From contig NZ_JAUYTP010000076.1 in the NCBI RefSeq assembly GCF_030695125.1, positions 43,346 to 107,345 of the forward strand: a stretch of DNA of 64,000 nucleotides. Direction: 5' to 3'. Source of the stretch: Allobosea sp. (lineage in GTDB: Bacteria; Pseudomonadota; Alphaproteobacteria; Rhizobiales; Beijerinckiaceae). The translations under genes and the position numbers were made by a program. Positions 18,046 through 26,781 of the stretch are shown in pieces; the first letter of the stretch is position 1, and every line of letters starts with the position of its first letter. The notes under the pieces are model-generated. The model saw only the letters and a program-made list of their open reading frames with translations, was not told where the DNA came from and did not search any database.

Positions 18046-18861
18046 TCACGCGATGGTGACCTGAACCCCCGCAGCCTCCAGCGCCTGGATGTCGGCGGCG
18101 GCGGCGCCCTGGTCGGTGATCAGCAGATCGGCCTGCTCCAACGGGGCGATGCGCGCGCTGCCGACATGGCCGATCTTGCCGTGATCGGCGACGAAGACGA
18201 CGCGCCGGGCCGAGGCCATCATCGCCTTCTTGACCTCCGCTTCCTCCCAGTTGCCATTGGTGAAGCCCCGCACCGCGTCGACCCCGGCGCAGCACAGGAA
18301 GGCGACGTCGGCGTTGATTTCCTGAAGCAGCGTCGCGCCAAAGGGCGAGATCAGGCTGTTGGAATGGGCGTTGCGCCCGCCGCGCTTGAGGCGCCCGCCG
18401 GTGACGATCACCGTCACGCCGGCATGGCCCTGCAGCGCGATGGCAATGTCGAGCCCATTGGTGACGACGACGACGTCGGTCAGCGTTCGCGGGAGGGCCT
18501 GGGCGATGGCGAGCGTCGTCGTGCCGGCGTCGAGGATGACGGTTTCGCCATCGCGCACCTGGCTCGCCGCGAGGTCGGCAATCCGCTCCTTCTCGGCTGA
18601 AAAGGACTGGCTCGGGAGATCGGCGGGTCGCTCGAAGCGGGCCGGACGCAGCGCCATCGCGCCACCGCGGATCCGCCGGATCAGCCGCCTTTTTTCCAGC
18701 GCGTCGAGATCGGCACGGATCGTCACGGTCGAGACGCCGAGCTCTTCGGCCAGCGCCGCGACCTCGACCACGCCCTTGCCGGCGAGCATCTCGACGATGC
18801 GCTCATGGCGGGGCAGGGAGCGCCCCCGCGCGAGATCGGGCAAGGCTTGCGTCTGGGTCAT
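18046..18861 (-). CDS. DeoR/GlpR-family transcriptional regulator
   Basis: A 271-residue repressor. The N-terminal winged helix-turn-helix is at about residues 19-70 (ERIVEMLAGKGVVEVAALAEE, STVTIRADLDALEKRRLIRR), and the C-terminal DeoR sensor domain contains the phospho-sugar-binding signature DAGTTTLAIAQAL. Family members respond to phosphorylated sugar intermediates. It sits between the ABC operon (same strand, about 145 bases downstream) and the divergent SIS-PfkB-BtpA unit, so it most likely represses both. The chosen ATG gives MTQTQALPD; the frame is open further upstream but without a recognisable N-terminus. Confidence 0.92.
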   Translation of the reverse strand: MTQTQALPDLARGRSLPRHERIVEMLAGKGVVEVAALAEELGVSTVTIRADLDALEKRRLIRRIRGGAMALRPARFERPADLPSQSFSAEKERIADLAASQVRDGETVILDAGTTTLAIAQALPRTLTDVVVVTNGLDIAIALQGHAGVTVIVTGGRLKRGGRNAHSNSLISPFGATLLQEINADVAFLCCAGVDAVRGFTNGNWEEAEVKKAMMASARRVVFVADHGKIGHVGSARIAPLEQADLLITDQGAAAADIQALEAAGVQVTIA

Positions 18862-18973
18862 GGGCGGCTTCGATGTCACTTGCGTTACCGTATAAAATGA
18901 AGGATATCGAAAGTCGAGAAGGCGCCTCCCGTGAGCGGAGCCGCCCCGCGATGATCGACAGGACGGGACCAGC

Positions 18974-20107
18974 ATGGCCGACCACATGCAGCAGTTCAAA
19001 GCCCTCAAGCGCGAATCCTCCTCGGATGCGCCCGGAGATCCGGAGCGCTTCCGGCGCGTGGAGCTGACGCATACCGAGATGATGGCCCAGGGCGAGGCGA
19101 TGAGCCGCACGCTCGCGACCACCGCGGAGGCCGTCCAGCGCATTGCCGGCGAGATCGCGGCGCGGCCGCTGCGGCGCATCGTGATCACCGGTTGCGGCGA
19201 TTCCTGGATCGCCGGCATCGGCGTCAGGCTGGCCTATGAGCGGCTGCTCGGCGTGCCCTGCGAGCCCTACGAGGCCTTCGACCTCGAGCAGTACGGGCTC
19301 GACCTCGTCGATGACGGCACGCTGATGATCGGGCTGAGTTCGAGCGGCAACACGGCGCCGGTGAGCGCGAGCCTGAAGGCCACGATCGCGCGCGGCGGCT
19401 ATGCCGTAGCGCTGACCAACACCGCGACCTCCGCGATGATGCAGGACTTTCCGTCCGCCTTGCTGATCCAGGCGACGCGCGGCGGCTGGCCGACGCAGTC
19501 CAGCACCGCAGCCATGGCTCTGCTGATCGCGCTGGCGCTGGCGATCGCCAAGGCGAAGGGCCTGGGCGAGGGCAGGGCGCCGGGATTGGCGGCCGACCTG
19601 GCCGCGCTGCCCGCCGTGATGGATTCGGTTTCGACCGCCTTCTACGACAAGGCGAAGGCGCTGGGCCGGGAACTCGCCCGCAGCGACATGATGCTGCTCG
19701 CCGGCGCCGGTCCGCATCTGGCGCCCGCAGCCTTCGGCGCAGCCAAGCTGAAGGAGTTGGCGCCGATCCACGCCATCGCCTTCCCACTGGAGGAGTATCA
19801 CCACTACCGCACGCAGAAGGCCGGCGACCCGCTCTTCCTGATCGCGCCCGACCAGGCGAGCCGGCAGCGCGCGCTCGAAACCGCCATCGTCGGCAAGGGC
19901 GTCGAGGGGCATACCATCGCGCTGGTGCCGGAGGGCGAGACCGATTTCGGGCCCTATTGCGCCCATGTCTGGCATCTGCCGCCGGTGCGGATCGAGCTGG
20001 CGCCGCTGGTCTACAGCGTGCCGCTGCATCTGTTCGGCTATCACGTGACCAAGGCGCGCGACGCGCTCGGCCTCGGCGCCCCGCGGCTCGGCGGCCTCGC
20101 TGCGTGA
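18974..20107 (+). CDS. SIS-domain sugar isomerase/deglycase (FrlB/AgaS/GlmS-like)
   Basis: A 377-residue protein with two tandem SIS domains. The first holds RIVITGCGDSWIAGIG and GLSSSGNTAPVSASLK; the second holds LLAGAGPHLAPAAFGAAKLKELAPIHAIAFPLEEYHHY, where the glutamate and histidines align with the catalytic region of GlmS/FrlB proteins. SIS enzymes of this size without a glutaminase domain include fructoselysine-6-phosphate deglycase and tagatose-6-phosphate ketose/aldose isomerase. A PfkB kinase overlaps its stop codon, reproducing the frlB/frlD type of pairing. I infer that it cleaves or isomerises the phosphorylated product of that kinase. The exact substrate is unknown. Confidence 0.85.
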   Translation: MADHMQQFKALKRESSSDAPGDPERFRRVELTHTEMMAQGEAMSRTLATTAEAVQRIAGEIAARPLRRIVITGCGDSWIAGIGVRLAYERLLGVPCEPYEAFDLEQYGLDLVDDGTLMIGLSSSGNTAPVSASLKATIARGGYAVALTNTATSAMMQDFPSALLIQATRGGWPTQSSTAAMALLIALALAIAKAKGLGEGRAPGLAADLAALPAVMDSVSTAFYDKAKALGRELARSDMMLLAGAGPHLAPAAFGAAKLKELAPIHAIAFPLEEYHHYRTQKAGDPLFLIAPDQASRQRALETAIVGKGVEGHTIALVPEGETDFGPYCAHVWHLPPVRIELAPLVYSVPLHLFGYHVTKARDALGLGAPRLGGLAA

Positions 20108-21144
20108 CGCCGGAGCTCGTCACCGCGGGCGGGCTGACGGTCGATCATGTGATCTCGGCCGATGGGACGGTCGCGCTGGCGCGGGTCGGGGGCAACGGTG
20201 CCTATTCCAGCGTCGGCGCGCTGTGCTGGCGCGAGCCTATCGGCCTCGTCAGCGTCGCCGTGGCGAGCTACCCGCGCGAGACGCTGGTGCGGTTGCGCGA
20301 CAACGGCGTGGCGCTCGACGGCGTCGTCATGGTCGATGTCGCGCTCGAGAGCGGCAACTGGTTCATCTACGACGATGAGGGCCACCGCAGCGAGCGGCTG
20401 ACCAGCCGCCCCGAGGAACTGGCGCAGGCCGGCTTCCCGACCGACCGGCTGACGCCCCAGCAGGTCGATGACTGGCAGGCGCATCTGCGGCTGCGCGGCG
20501 ACGGCGGCGAGCTCTCCTATTCGCAGTTCCGTGACACGCATCCGATGGTCGCCGCGCAGGTGCCGGAGCACTACCTGCGCGCGCGCGGGGCCCATTGCGC
20601 GCCGAGCCGCCCGGTCGTGCTGGCCGAATTGCTGCCGCTGTTCAACGGCCGCGGCATGGTGGTGACGCTCGATGCCGGCTGGCAGCTGGCGAAACTCTCC
20701 CTCGACGAACTTTCGCCCTTCCTCGCCCAGGTCGATGCCTTCCTGCCGAGCGAGGTCGAACTGGCCGCGATCCTGCCCGGCATGCCGACCGAACAGGCGC
20801 TGGCGCTGGTCGCGGCGCGTTGCCGCGGGACGGCGGCGGTCAAGCTCGGACCCCGCGGCTGTCTGGTCTTCGACAAGGGGCAGGGCGTGGCCGTATCCGT
20901 GCCCGTCGTCGAAACCCGCGCCATCGACCCGACCGGCGCGGGCGATTCCTTCTGCGGCGGCTTCCTCGCCGGCCTCGTCGAGACCGGCGATCCCGTTCTG
21001 GCGGCGGCCTACGGGGCGGTTTCGGCCTCGCTGATCGTCAGCCGTCACGGCGCTGACGGTGCGCTGCCGATCGACCGCGCGACCTGCCGTGCCCGCCTCG
21101 CCACCCTCGCAGCCGGGCTCGGCCGCGTTCCCCAGTTCGCCTGA
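20104..21144 (+). CDS. PfkB-family carbohydrate kinase
   Basis: A 346-residue ribokinase-superfamily kinase. The C-terminal signature DPTGAGDSFCGGF carries the catalytic aspartate and anion hole. The N-terminal GGLTVDHVISADG and ARVGGNGAYSSVGA form the substrate-binding side. The GTG start at 20104 overlaps the stop of the SIS gene (GTGA). It probably phosphorylates the imported sugar or sugar conjugate before the SIS enzyme acts, as FrlD does for fructoselysine; the substrate is inference. Confidence 0.9.
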   Translation: MTPELVTAGGLTVDHVISADGTVALARVGGNGAYSSVGALCWREPIGLVSVAVASYPRETLVRLRDNGVALDGVVMVDVALESGNWFIYDDEGHRSERLTSRPEELAQAGFPTDRLTPQQVDDWQAHLRLRGDGGELSYSQFRDTHPMVAAQVPEHYLRARGAHCAPSRPVVLAELLPLFNGRGMVVTLDAGWQLAKLSLDELSPFLAQVDAFLPSEVELAAILPGMPTEQALALVAARCRGTAAVKLGPRGCLVFDKGQGVAVSVPVVETRAIDPTGAGDSFCGGFLAGLVETGDPVLAAAYGAVSASLIVSRHGADGALPIDRATCRARLATLAAGLGRVPQFA

Positions 21145-21175
21145 TCGCCTCCCTAAACCCGCAGGAAGCCTCGCC

Positions 21176-21979
21176 GTGTCCACGCTTCGCGTCTTCGCCG
21201 CCCGTCCTCTCGTCATCGCCGCGCTGCACCTGCCGGATTTCGGCCGGATGCGCGACAAGAGCATGGCCTGGCTCGAGGATTACGTGGCGACCAATGCCCG
21301 CGTCTTTGCAGAGGCCGGCGTGCCCTACATCAAGCTGCAGGACCAGACCCGCGAGGCCGGGCCGATGGCGGCGAGTTCGCTGGCGATGACGGCGTCGCTC
21401 GCCCGTTTCCTGCGGGCCGAGGTCCCCGGGATTGGGCTCGGCATCATCGTCGAGGCGCATGACCCGGTCGCCGCGCTGTCGATCGCCCATGCGTCGGGGG
21501 CCGATTTCGTGCGGCTCAAGGTTTTTGTCGGGGCCGCCATGACGGCCCAGGGCCCGCGCACCGGGATGGGCGCGCAGGCGCTGGCGTTCCGCAACGCGCT
21601 CGGCCGGGACGATATCGCGATCCTCGCCGACGTACATGACCGGACCGCCGTGCCGATGTCGGCGGAGACACCGGAATTCGCCGCCGAATGGGCACAGAAG
21701 ACCGGCGCCGACGGGTTGATCCTGACCGGGGCCGACTGGGCGGATTCGCTGGCGCGCATCCGCCGCGCCCGCGAGACGGCAATCAAGCGGCCGATCCTGC
21801 TCGGCGGCAGCGTCACGCTCGGCAATGTCGGCGACGCGTTGGCGGCTGCCGACGGCGTCATCGTCAGCACGGCCTTGATGCGCAAGGATGCGCAACCGAC
21901 TGACATGCTGCGCTGGGACGTCGACCTGTCGCGGCGCTTCATGGATGCCGCGCGTGCGACGCCAAAGAGTGCCGGTTGA
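21176..21979 (+). CDS. BtpA/SgcQ-family TIM-barrel protein
   Basis: A 267-residue protein with the BtpA-family pattern: ALHLPDFGR near the N-terminus, AGVPYIKLQDQT, ASGADFVRLKVFVGAAMT, ILADVHDRTAVPM, and the barrel-closing LLGGSVTLGNVGDAL and DGVIVSTALMRK. Relatives include SgcQ from a sugar operon in E. coli and the photosystem I protein BtpA; no reaction is established for the family as far as I know. The GTG at 21176 is preceded by AGGAAG. Its place as third gene behind SIS and PfkB argues for a catabolic step on a sugar phosphate or nucleoside-like product. Confidence 0.86.
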   Translation: MSTLRVFAARPLVIAALHLPDFGRMRDKSMAWLEDYVATNARVFAEAGVPYIKLQDQTREAGPMAASSLAMTASLARFLRAEVPGIGLGIIVEAHDPVAALSIAHASGADFVRLKVFVGAAMTAQGPRTGMGAQALAFRNALGRDDIAILADVHDRTAVPMSAETPEFAAEWAQKTGADGLILTGADWADSLARIRRARETAIKRPILLGGSVTLGNVGDALAAADGVIVSTALMRKDAQPTDMLRWDVDLSRRFMDAARATPKSAG

Positions 21980-22264
21980 GATCATCGGGGATCGATAATG
22001 GTTCCATAATATACCTTATGCGAATCGGAGTCGGCTCCGTTTCGTAGCAGTTCGGCAGCAAGCCACGCTGCGGTCGCGACGGCAAACCAGCCTCCTCCAC
22101 CGGCGTGCCGCCCCGCGCGACTCCAGGGCCCTTTCGAAAGACAGGCTTGTCAGAACCGGCAGCGGATGCGCTAATCGACCCGTCATGACCGTCATCGCGT
22201 TCCGGCGCGTGACCAGCGGCCATCAAGAGCCGTCTTCGACATTCCCAGGGAGGTATCCGATTCC

Positions 22265-23242
22265 ATGACCACGTCACGTTCTCTCGTCGCGTTCGTCGCA
22301 GCCGCAGGTCTCGGCCTGGCCGCCGCCGGCGCGGCCCAGGCACAGGCCTGGCCGCAACGGCCGATCACCTTCATCGTGCCCTTCCCAGCCGGCGGCGGCA
22401 CCGACGCCTTCGCCCGTCCGCTCGCAGCCCAGCTCGACCAGCAGCTCGGCCAGCGCATCATCATCGAGAACCGCGGCGGTGCCGGCGGGACGGTCGGCGC
22501 CTCGGCGGCCTCGAAGCTCGCTCCCGACGGCTACGGCTTCTTCGTCGGCGCGGCCCACCACGCCATTGCCCCGGCGCTCTATCCGAAGCTCGACTACAAC
22601 ATCCAAACCGACTTCATCCCGATCGCGGTGATCGCCCAGCCGCCGCAGGTCATCGTCGTTCACCCCAAGGTGCAGGCCAAGACGGTGGCCGAGCTGATCG
22701 CCTTCGCCAAGGCGAACCCGGACAAGCTCAATTACGCCTCGGCCGGCAACGGCACGACGCACCACCTCGCCGGCGAGCTGTTCAAGCTGCAGACCAAGAC
22801 GAACCTGACCCATGTGCCCTATCGCGGCGCCGGCCCGGCGCTGCAGGACATCGTCGCCGGCCAGGTCGATGTGCTGTTCGACGGCCTCGGCTCTTCGGCG
22901 CCGCAGATCCAGAGCGGACGCCTGCGCGGGCTGGCGGTCGCCGCGGCGACCCGGTCCGATGCGATCCCCGACGTGCCCACAGCCAAGGAAGCCGGCCTCG
23001 AGGGTTACGAGGTCGCCACCTGGTATGCGCTCTGGGCACCCAAGGGCACCCCGCCCGAAATCGTGACCCGGATGCGCGCCGAGATCGCCAAGGCGCTCGC
23101 CTCGCCCGCGATCTCGGAGGCGTGGAAGAAGAACGGTTCGCCGATTCCCACGCTGGCCGGCGATGATTTCGGCAAGTTCCTGACCGCCGAAATCGCGCGC
23201 TGGGGCAAGGTCGTGGCGGAGGCCCAGGTCAAGCTCGAATGA
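22265..23242 (+). CDS. Bug/TctC-family periplasmic binding protein (orphan)
   Basis: A 325-residue extracytoplasmic solute receptor of the tripartite tricarboxylate transporter family. A Sec signal (residues about 1-27, ending AAQAQA) precedes the Bug fold, with the signature FPAGGGTDAFARPLA and later ENRGGAGGTVGA, LNYASAGNGTTHHLAGELF and PYRGAGPALQDIVAGQVD. Bug proteins bind small carboxylates or amides. There are no TctA/TctB membrane genes beside it, so it is an orphan receptor, which is common in this family. A strong AGGGAGG lies about 10 bases before the ATG. It may be linked to the preceding catabolic unit, but a 285-base gap separates them. Confidence 0.92.
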   Translation: MTTSRSLVAFVAAAGLGLAAAGAAQAQAWPQRPITFIVPFPAGGGTDAFARPLAAQLDQQLGQRIIIENRGGAGGTVGASAASKLAPDGYGFFVGAAHHAIAPALYPKLDYNIQTDFIPIAVIAQPPQVIVVHPKVQAKTVAELIAFAKANPDKLNYASAGNGTTHHLAGELFKLQTKTNLTHVPYRGAGPALQDIVAGQVDVLFDGLGSSAPQIQSGRLRGLAVAAATRSDAIPDVPTAKEAGLEGYEVATWYALWAPKGTPPEIVTRMRAEIAKALASPAISEAWKKNGSPIPTLAGDDFGKFLTAEIARWGKVVAEAQVKLE

Positions 23243-23268
23243 GCGCGAGCGCCGCCTGGCCCCTGCCC

Positions 23269-23850
23269 TCAGTGGTCTGACTCATCCTCATCGCCCGCGC
23301 CGTCGATCACGGCGCGGGCGATCGCCATTGGGAAGCCGGCCCGCGCCATCGCCGCGAGGTCCTTTTGCCGGGAGGCCGCCCGGTCGCCGCGCGTCCAGGG
23401 GCCCAGCCGCTTGCGTCGCGCGGTCTTGCGGGCAGCCCCCAGCTCATCCTCCTCGCTGACCACGCTGGCCGTCGCGGCGAGATCGCGCGCGACGCCCTTG
23501 GCAGAGAGGTTTGCTGCGACGGCCCGCGCGGACCGGCCCTTGCGCTGCAGCGTCGCCGCCCGCGCTTCCGCGAAGCGCTGGTCGTCGACCAGTCCCGACG
23601 CGACGCAGCGCGACACGACATCGTCCAGCACCGCCTCGAAGGCCGACGCCTCGAGGCCATGGTGCCGGCAGCTGACCGAGATCTTGCGCGCCAGAACCCG
23701 ACGCAGCTGCGCGGCAGGCGCGGCATAGCGTTCGAGATAATACATCGCCGCCCGCTGCAGATAATCGGGCGTGATCTTGCGCGGCGCCCGACGCTCAGGC
23801 CTGCCATTTGCCAGTTTGTCAGCGGCGGGGCGCCCTTCTCCGGCGTCCAT
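23269..23850 (-). CDS. recX: RecX regulatory protein
   Basis: A 193-residue helical protein modulating RecA filaments. RecX repeats are visible: AAMYYLERYAAPAAQLRRVLARK, then a VLDDVVSRCVASGLVDDQRFAEARAATLQRKGRS segment and a third repeat. No recA lies nearby. The ATG overlaps the arfB stop (TGATG), so it is coupled to the rescue factor gene. The basic KKTARRKRLGPW-like stretch (ARKTARRKRLG) after the second repeat is typical for alphaproteobacterial RecX. Confidence 0.85.
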   Translation of the reverse strand: MDAGEGRPAADKLANGRPERRAPRKITPDYLQRAAMYYLERYAAPAAQLRRVLARKISVSCRHHGLEASAFEAVLDDVVSRCVASGLVDDQRFAEARAATLQRKGRSARAVAANLSAKGVARDLAATASVVSEEDELGAARKTARRKRLGPWTRGDRAASRQKDLAAMARAGFPMAIARAVIDGAGDEDESDH

Positions 23851-24269
23851 CAATCGTCGCCCGGCCGGGCGCGGCCGGCCTTGATCGACGAGCGCTTGTC
23901 CTTGGAGACGAGGCGCCGCTCCTTCGAGGCCTTGGTCGGCTTGGTCGGGCGGCGCGTCTGCGGGCGCACCGCCGCCTCGCGGATCATTGCCAGCAGGCGC
24001 TCCAGCGCCTCCTCGCGGTTGCGCTTCTGGCTGCGCTGCGCCTGGGCGACGATGACGATGACGCCGTCCTGCGTCAGCCGGCTGCCGGCGAGCTTCATCA
24101 GCCGGATCGCGACGTCATTGGGCAGGCCGGCCGAGCGCCGTGCGTCGAAGCGCAGCTGCACGGCGCTCGAGACCTTGTTGACGTTCTGCCCGCCGGGACC
24201 CGAGGCGCGCACGAAGGTTTCCTCGATCTCGCTTTCGTCGATGGCGATGGACGGGGTGACTTGAATCAT
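23850..24269 (-). CDS. arfB: Alternative ribosome-rescue peptidyl-tRNA hydrolase ArfB
   Basis: A 139-residue release-factor-like hydrolase. The GGQ catalytic loop is in VRASGPGGQNVNKVSSAVQL, and the basic C-terminal tail rich in Lys/Arg (KASKERRLVSKDKRSSIKAGR) is the part that enters the empty mRNA channel of stalled ribosomes. It releases nascent chains when trans-translation fails. It is first of a two-gene unit with recX. The divergent mazG starts 38 bases away. Confidence 0.94.
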   Translation of the reverse strand: MIQVTPSIAIDESEIEETFVRASGPGGQNVNKVSSAVQLRFDARRSAGLPNDVAIRLMKLAGSRLTQDGVIVIVAQAQRSQKRNREEALERLLAMIREAAVRPQTRRPTKPTKASKERRLVSKDKRSSIKAGRARPGDD

Positions 24270-24307
24270 GGGAGGAAGCCTAGCCCATTTCCCGGAGAGT
24301 TTCAGCC

Positions 24308-25144
24308 TTGCAGCCGTCCCGCGACATCGCCGCGCTGATCGAGATCATGGCGGCGCTGCGCACGCCGGAGACGGGCTGTCCGTGGGATCTGGAGCAGGAT
24401 TTCGGCTCGATCGCGCCCTACACGGTCGAGGAGGCCTATGAGGTCGCCGACGCGATCGCCCGCGGCGACCGGCTCGATCTCAAGGACGAACTCGGCGACC
24501 TTCTGCTTCAGGTCGTGTTCCACGCCCGCATGGCGGAAGAGGAAGGTGCCTTCGCCTTCCCCGACGTGGTCGAGGCGATCACCGCCAAGCTGATCCGCCG
24601 CCATCCGCATGTCTTCGGCGAGGCGCGCGATCTGTCGCCGGCGCAGGTCAAGGCGCTCTGGCACCAGATCAAGGCGCAGGAAAAGGCCGACAAGGTCGCC
24701 GCCCGGCAGTTGGCCGGCCTGCCCGACAAGCCCGAGGACAAGGGCGTGCTCGCCGGCGTCACGCAGGGTCTGCCCGCCCTCACCCGCGCCTGGAAGCTTC
24801 AGGCGCGGGCCTCGACCGTCGGCTTCGACTGGAACGATGCCAGGCTCGTGCTCGACAAGGTCCGCGAGGAAACCGCCGAGATCGACGAGGCGCTGGCATC
24901 CGGCGACAAGGCCGCGATCGTGGAGGAGATCGGCGACCTGCTCTTCGTCGTCGCCAATCTCGCCCGCCATGTCGATGCCGACCCCGAAGGCTGCCTGCAG
25001 GCGGCCAACGCCAAATTCGAGCGTCGTTTCAAGGGCATCGAGCAGGCTCTTGCAGCGCAGGGCCGGGGCGCGGCCGATGCCGACCTCGCCGAACTCGAAG
25101 CCCTCTGGCAGGCGGTCAAGCTCGACGAGAAGGCGGGCGCCTGA
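24308..25144 (+). CDS. mazG: Nucleoside triphosphate pyrophosphohydrolase MazG
   Basis: A 278-residue all-alpha NTP pyrophosphatase with two MazG domains. The N-terminal one shows GCPWDLEQDF, VEEAYEVADAI and DELGDLLLQVVFHARMAEE; the C-terminal one shows EETAEIDEAL and EIGDLLFVVANLARH, which carries the E-E-x-x-D metal-binding motif. It removes aberrant or excess NTPs and affects ppGpp levels in E. coli. The start is TTG at 24308, preceded by GGAGAG at a good distance; no in-frame ATG fits the conserved N-terminus. Confidence 0.94.
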   Translation: MQPSRDIAALIEIMAALRTPETGCPWDLEQDFGSIAPYTVEEAYEVADAIARGDRLDLKDELGDLLLQVVFHARMAEEEGAFAFPDVVEAITAKLIRRHPHVFGEARDLSPAQVKALWHQIKAQEKADKVAARQLAGLPDKPEDKGVLAGVTQGLPALTRAWKLQARASTVGFDWNDARLVLDKVREETAEIDEALASGDKAAIVEEIGDLLFVVANLARHVDADPEGCLQAANAKFERRFKGIEQALAAQGRGAADADLAELEALWQAVKLDEKAGA

Positions 25145-25234
25145 GCATGGGCCGGCTGGCGCGACCCTTGCTCGGGTGCGACAGCCCGAATGCTGGCGTG
25201 ACAGGGCCCCGATGATGCGGCAGATACGGACGCG

Positions 25235-26698
25235 ATGAAGCCCAGACGCCCCGAGATCAGCAGCGGTCGCCGCATCGAGCCGCTCGCGACCCTGCCGCTG
25301 TTCCACAGGCTGGCGGGACGCAAGGTGGTGCTCGCCGGCGCCGGCGAAGGCGCGCTCTGGAAAGCCGAGCTACTGGCCGCCACCGGCGCCGTGGTCCACA
25401 TCTTCGCCGGCGAGGCCGCGGAGTCGTTTGCGGCGCTCGCCGCCGATCCGCCGGGCGGGCGCGCCGTGGTCCATGCCAGGACCTGGCAGGCGGCCGATCT
25501 GCAGGATGCGGTGCTCGCGATCGGCGATATAGAACACGAGGCCGAGATCGCCGCCTTCGTCGCCGCGGCGCGTCAGGCCGGCGTGCCGGTCAACGTCGTC
25601 GACAAGCCGGATTTCTGCGATTTTTCCTTCGGCACCCTGGTCAACCGCTCGCCTTTGATCGTGGCGATTTCGACGGATGGCGCCGCGCCCGTCTTCGGCC
25701 AGGCGATCCGCGCGCGGATCGAGACGCTGCTGCCGGCCACGCTCAAGGCCTGGGCGCAGGCGGCAAAGGACTGGCGCCCCGCCGTGCAGGCGCGCGCCCT
25801 GCCCTTCGCGCTGCGCCGCGCCTTCTGGGAACTCTTCACCGACAAGGCGATGACCGCAGCCGAGCGGGCGCCCGACGAGAGCGACCGGACCGCGCTGTTT
25901 GCCGCGCTGGCGCGGATCGAGGGCCAGCCGGAGAGCGGCAGCGGCCGGGTCAGCCTCGTCGGCGCCGGCCCCGGCGATCCCGATCTGCTGACGCTGAAGG
26001 CGATCCGCGCGCTGCAGAGCGCCGACATCATCCTCTATGACGATCTCGTCTCGCCCGACGTGCTCGAACTGGCGCGCCGCGAGGCCAAGCGCATGATGGT
26101 CGGCAAGACCGGCTATGGCCCCTCGGTCAAGCAGAGCGACATCAACGCGCTGATCGTCTCGCTCGCCGGCCAGGGCAAGCATGTCGTGCGGCTGAAAGGC
26201 GGCGACCCCGGCATCTTCGGCCGCGCCGGCGAGGAGATCGAGGCCTGCCAGGCCGCGGGCCTGCCGGTGACCATCGTGCCGGGCATCTCGGCGGCGCAGG
26301 GCGCAGCGGCGGCGCTCGGCGTCTCGCTCACGCATCGCGACCATGCCCGCCGCCTGCAATTCGTCACCGGCCATGCCCGCAGCGGCGATCTGCCGGAGGA
26401 CCTCGACTGGCGGGCGATGGCCGATCCCCATGCCACGACGGTGATCTACATGGCGCGCGCGACGCTCGCGGGTTTCCGCGACCGCGCCATCGCCGCAGGG
26501 CTCGATCCCGACACGCCTGCGATCGCGGTGCAATCGGCGACGCGCCCCGACGAGGCGCGGGTCACGGCGACCATCGCGACCTTGCCCGAGCGGCTGCACG
26601 AACTGCCCAGGGGCGGGCCTGTCCTCGTCATGGTCGGCCATGCCCTCGCCGCCGCGCAGGTCGACGCCGCCGCCCTCGCGGATCGCCGCCGGGCCTGA
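25235..26698 (+). CDS. cysG: Multifunctional siroheme synthase
   Basis: A 487-residue trifunctional enzyme making siroheme from uroporphyrinogen III. The N-terminal half is the NAD-dependent precorrin-2 dehydrogenase/ferrochelatase, with KVVLAGAGEGALWKAELLAATGA and DKPDFCDFSFGTLVNRSPLIVAISTDG. The C-terminal half, from about residue 230, is the uroporphyrinogen methyltransferase: SLVGAGPGDPDLLTLKAI, GGDPGIFGRAGEE and VPGISAAQGAAAALG. Siroheme is the cofactor of sulfite and nitrite reductases, neither of which is in the window. An OsmC-type protein and a sulfurtransferase follow in the same direction, giving a sulfur-related theme. Confidence 0.96.
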   Translation: MKPRRPEISSGRRIEPLATLPLFHRLAGRKVVLAGAGEGALWKAELLAATGAVVHIFAGEAAESFAALAADPPGGRAVVHARTWQAADLQDAVLAIGDIEHEAEIAAFVAAARQAGVPVNVVDKPDFCDFSFGTLVNRSPLIVAISTDGAAPVFGQAIRARIETLLPATLKAWAQAAKDWRPAVQARALPFALRRAFWELFTDKAMTAAERAPDESDRTALFAALARIEGQPESGSGRVSLVGAGPGDPDLLTLKAIRALQSADIILYDDLVSPDVLELARREAKRMMVGKTGYGPSVKQSDINALIVSLAGQGKHVVRLKGGDPGIFGRAGEEIEACQAAGLPVTIVPGISAAQGAAAALGVSLTHRDHARRLQFVTGHARSGDLPEDLDWRAMADPHATTVIYMARATLAGFRDRAIAAGLDPDTPAIAVQSATRPDEARVTATIATLPERLHELPRGGPVLVMVGHALAAAQVDAAALADRRRA

Positions 26699-26781
26699 AT
26701 GGCCGCGGCCTGCCCATGGGCTCGCCTCATTTCCGTCCGGGCGACTATGCCAGACCTTCACCCCGCAGCCGGAGACGAGTC

